NCBI GenBank assembly: GCA_002298785.1 | Contig: DBMR01000028.1 | Location: forward strand, 14,767-78,766 | Direction of reading: 5' to 3' | DNA from: Verrucomicrobia subdivision 3 bacterium UBA693 | Lineage (GTDB): Bacteria > Verrucomicrobiota > Verrucomicrobiia > Limisphaerales > UBA8199 | DNA: 64,000 nt | Shown: piece by piece, positions 14,855 through 21,981 of the stretch | Position numbering within the stretch: position 1 is the stretch's first letter | How the letters are laid out: every line of letters begins with the position of its first letter | Made by a program: the position numbers and the translations under genes | Notes under the pieces: model-generated | The model's database searches: none | What the model saw: only the letters and a program-made list of their open reading frames with translations | Told to the model about the DNA's origin: nothing

Positions 14855-17566
14855 ATGATTAAAGCAGCTATTCTTCCATTAGGACTTTGTGTCTTGATCG
14901 CCGTCCCACTGGTGAGCCGGGCCCAGGCGCCCGCGCAGGATACGGCCGTTAGCGAAGCCGTGTACCGCCAGGCTAACCGCATCAAACTCCGCCAGAAATT
15001 GACCGACGCGCTGGTGGCGCAGCAGCGGCGGGATCTGGCCACGGCGGCAAAATTGTACGACGACGCGTGGGTGCTGGTGCAGAGCATTGGCGCCGGGGTG
15101 GACGCCGAGGCGTCGCAGACCAAAGAAGGCTTGGCGGCGGTGCGCCTGGAGATGGGGCGCTCCGCGCAAAACCGGGGTGACCTGCGCGAAGCCAAGCTGC
15201 AAGTCGACGATATTCTGCGCGTGGATCCACAGAACAAAGCCGCGCAGGATTTTCGCAAGGTCAATGATAAGCTGCTCGCCGAACGCCGCACGCGAATGCC
15301 CAGCGAAGAGACCCAGCAATCGATCCCGGGCATCAAAGCCGAGAAGGGCAAAGCGGAGATCCTGGTGCAGGATGGACGCGTCTTGTTGGAGGCCGGGAAG
15401 CTGGACCTGGCGGAAACCAAACTGAAGCAGGCGATCAAAGAGGATCCGCAAAATCAGGCGGCTTACTATTACATGAATATCCTGCGGGAAGCTCGCTTCA
15501 ATGAAGCGTTGAACAAGCGCGATATCGCTTCCCGTCAAAGCCTGGTGGAAATCGAGCAAGCCTGGGCCACGCCGCCGAAACGCGAACTGTTGCCCGTGCC
15601 CAATGTTTACTCCCGCACCAACCTCATCTTCACCAGCAAAGGACGTCAAGCCATCCATTCCAAGCTGGATCGTATTCATTTGGACACCGTGAAATATGAC
15701 GGGTTGCCGCTGGGCGAAGTGATCGTCAACCTGAACGACGAAGCCAAGCGTCGTGATCCCGAGAAGCGGGGCATCAATTTCCTGATCAATCCGAATGCGG
15801 ATACGCCGGCTACGGCGGCGGCTCCTGGCACCATCGATCCGGCTACCGGTCAACCGATTCCCGCGGCTCCGGCTGAAGCGGTCGATCTCAACGCTATCTC
15901 GATCAAGATTAACCCGGCCCTGACGGACGTGCGGTTGGCGGATGTGCTGGACGCGATCACCAAAGTGGCGGAAAAGCCGATTAAGTACTCGGTGGAAGAT
16001 TACGCCGTGGTATTTTCCCTGAAAGGCGCGGACGTCGCACCGTTGCACACCCGCATCATCAAGGTTGATCCCAACACGTTCGTGCAAGGCTTGGAGAGCG
16101 TCATTGGCTTTCCGTTTGGCAGCATCTCGACCAGTAGCGGTGGCAGTGGCGGCAGCGGTGGTGGCGGTGGCGGTGGCGGTGGTAGCCAGGGCGGCCAGGG
16201 CGGCCAGGGCGGTGGTGGTCTGACCACTGTTCCACGCGTGAATCTCGCGGGTGCCTCCTTTGGCGGCGGCGGCCAGGGCGGTGGTGGTGGCGGTGGGTTT
16301 GGTGGCGGCGGTGGCGGCGGCGGCGGCGGTGGCGTGCTCGCAGTGACCCGCACCAACGATATGTCTACGGTGCAAGCCGCGGTGCGTCAGTTCTTCCTAA
16401 CGATGGGCATCGATCTGAATCCGCCCAAGAGCATTTTCTTCAATGATCGTGAAGGCTCGCTGGTGGTTCGTGCCACCCTGCAGGACCTGGATACGATTGA
16501 AACCGCGGTGCAAGTGCTGAACATTGCCCCGCCGCAGGTGAATATTAAGGCCAAGTTCGTCGAAGTTTCCCAGAACGACACTCGGGCGCTCGGCTTCGAC
16601 TGGTATCTCGGCAACGTCATGGCGCATAACGGTGCGATAGCCCTCTCGGGCGGCACGGCGCCGTCCTTTGCTGGGGCTCCGAGCACGGCCAACCCTCAGG
16701 GCTTCTTCCCGGGAACCTCGCCGGCCAATGCGATCGCTCCGTCAGGCTCCGACCAGTTGGTCACTTCCGGATTGCGCAACACGGTTAACGCGCCGGCTGT
16801 CGGCACCATTACCGGCATTCTTACTGATCCGCAGTTCCGCGTCGTGATCCGTGCGTTGGAACAACGTGAAGGCGTCGACCTTCTGAACGAAGCCAGCGTG
16901 ACGACTCTGAGCGGTCGCCAGACGCAAATTCAGGTGGTCGATATGATCACCATCGTAACCGGCACCAGTCTTAACCAGACCACCACTGGCGGTGGCGGCG
17001 GCACCTTAACGGGAGCCGGCGGCGCCGGGGCGGTTGGTTCTTCAATCAATTACCCGACGGATACCACGCCGATTGGACCGACGCTGGACGTGATTCCGTA
17101 TGTTTCTGCGGATGGTTTCACCATCCAGATGACGATCATCCCGACCATCACTGAGTTCCTCGGTTATGATGATCCGGGCGCGTTCGTGCCGCAGGCGCAA
17201 TCCGTGAGCGGTGGCGCCGGTGGCGCCGCGGTGCCGATTCGCGCGCAACTGCCGCTGCCTCACTTCCGGCTGCGCCAGGTAACCACCTCGGCGATTGTGT
17301 GGGATGGCCAGACCATCGCGCTGGGCGGCTTGATCACCGAGGACGTGCAGAAATTCAAGGACAAGGTACCGATCCTGGGCGACTTGCCGCTGTTGGGCCG
17401 TCTGTTCCGCAGCGAGTCCAGTTCTTCCAAGAAGAAGAACCTGATGATTTTTGTCACGCCGACTATTATCGACCCGTCGGGTAATCGGCAGCATACGGAG
17501 GATGAAATGCCTTTTGCGGCTAGCGCCATTCCGATGCAGAAGCCGATCGCTCCGGCGGTGCGTTAA
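14855..17566 (+). CDS. pilQ: PilQ/GspD-type secretin with TPR N-terminus and glycine-rich insert (Amuc_1098-like)
   Basis: 903 aa. Signal peptide with cleavage near SRAQA. Residues about 25-230 are helical TPR-like repeats (AEILVQDGRVLLEAGKLDLA). N-domains follow (VRLADVLDAITKVAEKPIKY). A glycine-rich segment occupies about 428-493. The secretin core begins near 540 (PPQVNIKAKFVEVSQND) and ends with the hallmark VWDGQTIALGGLITED, KVPILGDLPLLGRLF and NLMIFVTPTII. It forms the outer-membrane ring for pili or for type II-like secretion. No assembly ATPase (PilB/GspE) or PilC is in the window, so a pilus and a secretion system cannot be told apart from this locus alone. Confidence 0.93.
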   Translation: MIKAAILPLGLCVLIAVPLVSRAQAPAQDTAVSEAVYRQANRIKLRQKLTDALVAQQRRDLATAAKLYDDAWVLVQSIGAGVDAEASQTKEGLAAVRLEMGRSAQNRGDLREAKLQVDDILRVDPQNKAAQDFRKVNDKLLAERRTRMPSEETQQSIPGIKAEKGKAEILVQDGRVLLEAGKLDLAETKLKQAIKEDPQNQAAYYYMNILREARFNEALNKRDIASRQSLVEIEQAWATPPKRELLPVPNVYSRTNLIFTSKGRQAIHSKLDRIHLDTVKYDGLPLGEVIVNLNDEAKRRDPEKRGINFLINPNADTPATAAAPGTIDPATGQPIPAAPAEAVDLNAISIKINPALTDVRLADVLDAITKVAEKPIKYSVEDYAVVFSLKGADVAPLHTRIIKVDPNTFVQGLESVIGFPFGSISTSSGGSGGSGGGGGGGGGSQGGQGGQGGGGLTTVPRVNLAGASFGGGGQGGGGGGGFGGGGGGGGGGGVLAVTRTNDMSTVQAAVRQFFLTMGIDLNPPKSIFFNDREGSLVVRATLQDLDTIETAVQVLNIAPPQVNIKAKFVEVSQNDTRALGFDWYLGNVMAHNGAIALSGGTAPSFAGAPSTANPQGFFPGTSPANAIAPSGSDQLVTSGLRNTVNAPAVGTITGILTDPQFRVVIRALEQREGVDLLNEASVTTLSGRQTQIQVVDMITIVTGTSLNQTTTGGGGGTLTGAGGAGAVGSSINYPTDTTPIGPTLDVIPYVSADGFTIQMTIIPTITEFLGYDDPGAFVPQAQSVSGGAGGAAVPIRAQLPLPHFRLRQVTTSAIVWDGQTIALGGLITEDVQKFKDKVPILGDLPLLGRLFRSESSSSKKKNLMIFVTPTIIDPSGNRQHTEDEMPFAASAIPMQKPIAPAVR
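16135..16338 (+). repeat. GGT/GGC triplet-rich low-complexity tract inside the secretin gene
   Basis: Two tracts of GGN triplets (about 16137-16225 and 16260-16335) encode poly-glycine with Ser and Gln. They include a tandem 9-bp unit GGCCAGGGC near 16193-16212. The two tracts flank a short normal stretch (TTVPRVNLAGASF). Such tracts are prone to slippage and length change. Confidence 0.9.
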
Positions 17567-17691
17567 CCGAGAAAGGACACGCGTGTCACAGTACTTGGAA
17601 GCCTCGCGGTTTTCCGCCGCGCCGTTTGGTTCCGCCGCTATCAAGGTGCGGGCGGCAATCGCTAGTTCCCTCCGACCGAGCGCCGGAAGCC

Positions 17692-19668
17692 ATGGACACG
17701 TGGATGTCGAATTGCTATAACATGATGAACTTTATGTCATTGCCCCTTTTCCCCCGTAAATGTCTCGCCCTTGGAGCGCTGGCATTGAGCTTTACGGGGT
17801 TGGTCATGGGCCAGCCCACTTTCGTGCCGCAGGCTGCCAACTACGCGATTACCGATCCGTTGCCCGGCGACCAGGTGCATCCGGCGCTGGCTCTGGGTGC
17901 GACTGGAGGGTTTCTGGTCTGGGAAGACAACCGCACGGATGGCAGCGGCGCGGGCGTGAGCGCCCAGGCATTGGACAGCGGATTCTCAAAGGTCTTTTCG
18001 CCGTTTAGGGTGAACCAGGACGGAGCGGGCGACCAGATTCTACCGCAGGCGAGCCTCCTTAACGGGGGCGGAGCGGTGTTTGTCTGGCTCAGTGGACGGC
18101 CCGAATCGCGGCAGGTCATTGCCCGGTTCATGCGTCCGGACAATACCTGGTTGACTGGAGATCTGCGCGTCAACGCGACCACCAATCAGACCAAAGCGGG
18201 GGTAGCGGTGGCGACCTTGACGAGTGGAAACGTGATCGTGGTGTGGTCGAGTTTCAACCAAGTCTCTGGCACGAGCATGGCGGATGTCTACGGACAGTTG
18301 CTCTCCCCGACCGGGGCGAAGATAGGAACGGAGTTCCTGATCAACCAATTCAGCAAATATAATCAACGGACGCCCGCGGTGGCCGCGCTGAAAAGCGGTG
18401 GTTTTGTCGTGAGCTGGGTGTCGGAGCAGCAACGGGTCGAGATCACCAGCCCGAGCCTGGTGCCGCAGCCGGCGGCGAACCTTTTCCCCAGTGTCGACAT
18501 TTACGCGCGCATATACTCGGACGCCGGGGTGGCGGCCGGCGCTGAATTCCTGGTCAATACCTCCAGCTCGACCTGCGCTCAGCCCAAGGTTGCCGCTGGT
18601 GATAACGGGTTTTTCATGGTGTGGACCGAGCGCGATCCGCTGGTTAAGAGCAACGGTTGGGACGTCTTTGGCCGGTTATTCTCGAATGCCGGAACAGGCG
18701 GGACGGTGTCACGCTTGAATGTGTTCCGTCCCCGGGACCAGTTCGAGCCCAGCGTCGCAGCGGCCGGTTCCCTATACTTTACCGTCTGGACCAGCATGGG
18801 TCAGGACGGCTCCCGTGAGGGAATCTTTGGCCGGTTCACTGGCGCGGATGGCCTGCCCAGCGGCGACGAAGTGATGGTGAATACCACGGTGATTAGCCAG
18901 CAGTTGCATCCCGACGTGGCGTCGGACGGCTCCCGGTTCCTGACCGTCTGGAGCAGCTTTACCGGTCTGACGACCGCCTTCGATCTGTTTGCCCAGCGCT
19001 ATGCCACGGTGTTGCAACCGCTGGTGGCGATGAACGCCCCGTTTGTTTACGTGCCTTTCACGGTGGTCAGCAATGTGTATAAGCCGACCGTGCAGGTTTC
19101 CTGGGCGGTGCAAGCGGGCTTCGCGGTCGATCATTATGAGGTTTACGTGGATGGCGCGACCACCGCGACGGTCAGCTTAACGACCAACATTTGGCAGGCC
19201 ACCGGCTTTTCGCCCGGCAGCACGCATACCTTCCAAGTGGCGTATGTGGGCAACGATCAGCGGCGTTCGCCCATTTCAGCGGCCTCCAGCGCAACGTTGT
19301 GGAGCGGCTTCAATTGGGGCGGAATCCCGTTTGAATGGATGTCCCAATATTACGGAAGCGACACTTCGACCTGGCCGGCGGCCGGCGCCAAACTGGGCGG
19401 CAATGGTCCGACGTTGCTCAGCGTGTTCCTGAGCGGGGCCAATCCGCTGCAATCGGACACGTGGCTCCGGGCTCGCATCTCCCAAACACCGCAGGGTCCG
19501 TTCCTGAATTGGAATCCTCAACCCGGGTTGGTTTATCAGCCGCAAAGTTCGACCGACCTGGTGAACTGGGTAAATCTCGGAGGGCCGCGTTTTGCCGCCG
19601 GCTCCAACGATAGCATCCTCGTGGGCGGCAGTCGGTCCGGCTATTACCGTGTGTTACGCTTGCGCTAA
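17692..19668 (+). CDS. Secreted seven-repeat (predicted beta-propeller) / fibronectin III protein with shared C-terminal domain
   Basis: About 658 aa. A hydrophobic signal (CLALGALALSFTGLVMG) lies near the start. Residues about 60-445 hold seven repeats of roughly 50 residues, each with an FxVWxS/E core (GFLVWED, AVFVWLSG, VIVVWSS, FVVSWVSE, FFMVWTE, YFTVWTS, FLTVWSS) and most ending in GxxF/Vxxx(V/I)N. Seven units suggest a seven-bladed propeller. A fibronectin III-like domain follows (DHYEVYVDGATT, TFQVAYVG). The C-terminal ~60 residues are the shared tail ending YYRVLRLR. The start is uncertain: ATGs at 17692, 17704, 17722, 17725 and 17734 are all in frame. Function unknown; probably surface-exposed or secreted. 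Confidence 0.75.
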   Translation: MDTWMSNCYNMMNFMSLPLFPRKCLALGALALSFTGLVMGQPTFVPQAANYAITDPLPGDQVHPALALGATGGFLVWEDNRTDGSGAGVSAQALDSGFSKVFSPFRVNQDGAGDQILPQASLLNGGGAVFVWLSGRPESRQVIARFMRPDNTWLTGDLRVNATTNQTKAGVAVATLTSGNVIVVWSSFNQVSGTSMADVYGQLLSPTGAKIGTEFLINQFSKYNQRTPAVAALKSGGFVVSWVSEQQRVEITSPSLVPQPAANLFPSVDIYARIYSDAGVAAGAEFLVNTSSSTCAQPKVAAGDNGFFMVWTERDPLVKSNGWDVFGRLFSNAGTGGTVSRLNVFRPRDQFEPSVAAAGSLYFTVWTSMGQDGSREGIFGRFTGADGLPSGDEVMVNTTVISQQLHPDVASDGSRFLTVWSSFTGLTTAFDLFAQRYATVLQPLVAMNAPFVYVPFTVVSNVYKPTVQVSWAVQAGFAVDHYEVYVDGATTATVSLTTNIWQATGFSPGSTHTFQVAYVGNDQRRSPISAASSATLWSGFNWGGIPFEWMSQYYGSDTSTWPAAGAKLGGNGPTLLSVFLSGANPLQSDTWLRARISQTPQGPFLNWNPQPGLVYQPQSSTDLVNWVNLGGPRFAAGSNDSILVGGSRSGYYRVLRLR

Positions 19669-19678
19669 TCTGGCTCCT

Positions 19679-21931
19679 ATGTTGCGATTATTAAAGAAAT
19701 CTTGGTGGGCAATCCTGTTGGCGGTCGGCGTCCAATCAGCCTCCGGCTTCACGCTGTTGGGCTTGCGCGAGCCCTACCAGGTGCTGTCATTGAGTTACAT
19801 TGGCGACTTCTCCGATCAGCCGAAGAACTTTGACCAGGGCTTTCGTTGGACGATCCCGACCGCGTATTACACGTTTGACGCCACGTTCATGTCCTATTTT
19901 GGCTCGAATGGTGTGTGGTCCGTCGAGCAAGGCATCGGAATCCTTAATGCGTTGACGAACGTTTCCAGTTACAGCCCCGGACTTGACGAATTTCCCACGG
20001 AATCAATTCGCGTGAACTGGACCGCTCAGGCCCTGGGTTTGTTTGACCTCAAATCCACCACTTTGGAGGTTCTGCTCGAAGAATTGGGTTTAGGCGATCC
20101 CGAGCGGTTCGCGTGGACGCTCCGCAGTCGCTACCTTCCTGGCGGGGCTCAATGCCCGAATTATCTGTATGCAGTCATCCAGCGGAACTTCGATCCTATC
20201 ACCATCGCGCCGTCGCCGTATGTCAATGGAAACCTGTTCTCCTATGTGATCGTCGATGGCTGTCCTACTGTTGATCAAGGTGATGCCCTTGAGTTTCCCG
20301 TCGATCCAACTGCAGTTGTGGCTTCAGCGGTCGCGAGCGGGAAGTTTATGTTCGCTGACTCGTTCTATTGGGGTTATTATTACACGGGTTTGACTCGGGA
20401 CGATGTTGGCGGACTCCGCTGGTTGTATCGGACGAACAACCTGATCACCTCCCAAGCCGGCGGAACCACCATCACCTTCACGACAAACAACACGGCCCCG
20501 CAACTGCTGTTTACCTCCAACCTGACGCTATTTGCGGCACAGGCCCTGACGAACGCCGCCGGGCCGCTGCAGACGCTCTACCCGGACCTGGTGATCTTGA
20601 GCACGAGCAATACTTTCGCCAATGTCTGGACAACCAATCAGATCCCGTATTTCACGAATTATCCGATGGATCCAGTGGGGACGGCTCCGCACGTGGCGTT
20701 TAGCTATACCCGCACGCTCACGATTCAGCCCTTATACTTCCATACCTTCGGTAATCTTTACACGGTCACCAACGTGGCGGGCGGCTACCAGGCCGTGCCG
20801 GTCGGCTCACTCCCGGCGCAGAATGGGAAGCGGATCGTAACGCTGGCGACCACCACCACGACCAACGCGCCTTATTCGCCGATCGTCTCGGGCACCAATG
20901 GGACGATCAGCATTCTTACCAATACCACGTTCAAGACGTATGCCACCAATGGCGTAGTGGGTGAGTATTTCATCGTGCCTACCAACGCGTGTGCGGTAAA
21001 CATCCTGGGGTTGCAGGCGAGCTTCACCAATCAGACGACCAATATTCTTTTCAACGCCACCAATAACATTACCAACCCGGATCCGAACAATCCGATCTCG
21101 ACGAATGTTTTCTTCTTCGAGCAATACATGGTGAACTACAGCACGAACCATGCGTTCGTGGTGGCGCCGGTGAATTGTGATAGCAACAGCGTGGCGCTGC
21201 GTCAGGGTATCGAGAAGGTCACGTTTGTTCGTCGCGACTATGATTCGCTTTTGAATCGGTTCTTCTATCCGATCACGAACATCTACACCCTCTACGCCTA
21301 CACGAATAACCAGATTATCCCGCAGAGGGTTCAGCGCATCGTCACCGCACCGGATATTCTATTCGATGCGGACGATATTACCACGGTGGGTGCGCCTTTG
21401 ATCCATACGACAGTGTCCCGGCAGGTCCCGAATTTCACAGTGGCGACCAATGCGGTCGTCGCGGGCGCTCTCCTGGGGCCGGGCACGATTGAACCGTCGG
21501 CAACTTTCACTTTCAACAAGGTGGGACCGCTCTACATCAATCTGGGTCCCGGCAGTGAGGTGGATAAGCAACTGACGTATATCTGGGGTTCCTATGACGG
21601 AACGACCAACGCGCCGAGGGTTTATCCGATTGGGACAAGCGTCTACGACCTGGAAAATATGGTGTTGATTAACATCACCAATCCTTCGTTGGCCGCCGGA
21701 ACCGTGGGCGCTCCGTACTCGCAGCAGATGAATGGGCTGGGTGGGACGCCGCCTTACACCTGGAGCTTGCGGTCTGATTCCCCCGGACTTCCGGTGGGAT
21801 TAACCCTGTCGTCCAGCGGCGCTCTTACCGGGACGCCCACGCAAGCGGGAGTGTATGATTTTGTGGTGCGGTTAACCGACGCGGGGGCGCGGTATGTGGA
21901 CCGTCCTTATACTTTGACGATTAATCCGTAG
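19679..21931 (+). CDS. Secreted hypothetical protein with C-terminal putative-Ig domain
   Basis: 750 aa. Short signal peptide (WWAILLAVGVQSASG). The N-terminal ~250 residues (GFRWTIPTAYYTFD, GVWSVEQGIGILNAL, LTRDDVGGLRWLYR) are reminiscent of matrixin-like protease domains. The expected HExxH is absent: the corresponding place reads LEVLLEELGLGDPE, with Glu where the first His would be. The middle is rich in Thr and Asn. The C-terminal ~90 residues form a He_PIG-type putative Ig domain (GTPPYTWSL, GLTLSSSGALTGTPT, YDFVVRLTDAG). Unlike its neighbours it lacks the FYR-type tail. It starts 10 bp after the preceding gene. Function unknown. Confidence 0.7.
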   Translation: MLRLLKKSWWAILLAVGVQSASGFTLLGLREPYQVLSLSYIGDFSDQPKNFDQGFRWTIPTAYYTFDATFMSYFGSNGVWSVEQGIGILNALTNVSSYSPGLDEFPTESIRVNWTAQALGLFDLKSTTLEVLLEELGLGDPERFAWTLRSRYLPGGAQCPNYLYAVIQRNFDPITIAPSPYVNGNLFSYVIVDGCPTVDQGDALEFPVDPTAVVASAVASGKFMFADSFYWGYYYTGLTRDDVGGLRWLYRTNNLITSQAGGTTITFTTNNTAPQLLFTSNLTLFAAQALTNAAGPLQTLYPDLVILSTSNTFANVWTTNQIPYFTNYPMDPVGTAPHVAFSYTRTLTIQPLYFHTFGNLYTVTNVAGGYQAVPVGSLPAQNGKRIVTLATTTTTNAPYSPIVSGTNGTISILTNTTFKTYATNGVVGEYFIVPTNACAVNILGLQASFTNQTTNILFNATNNITNPDPNNPISTNVFFFEQYMVNYSTNHAFVVAPVNCDSNSVALRQGIEKVTFVRRDYDSLLNRFFYPITNIYTLYAYTNNQIIPQRVQRIVTAPDILFDADDITTVGAPLIHTTVSRQVPNFTVATNAVVAGALLGPGTIEPSATFTFNKVGPLYINLGPGSEVDKQLTYIWGSYDGTTNAPRVYPIGTSVYDLENMVLINITNPSLAAGTVGAPYSQQMNGLGGTPPYTWSLRSDSPGLPVGLTLSSSGALTGTPTQAGVYDFVVRLTDAGARYVDRPYTLTINP

Positions 21932-21981
21932 AGAACCGTGCGGCGGTCGTGTGCACCGTGCGGAAAGAGAGCAAAAGAATT

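Noticed and set aside
16135..16338. Regular GGN repeats considered as a CRISPR or minisatellite
   Set aside because: The frame is maintained and coding, with no spacers or conserved repeat units of CRISPR length.
14879..16375. A 498-codon open frame antisense to the secretin gene
   Set aside because: It mirrors codon bias and the glycine tract of the secretin, and has no domain or start context of its own.
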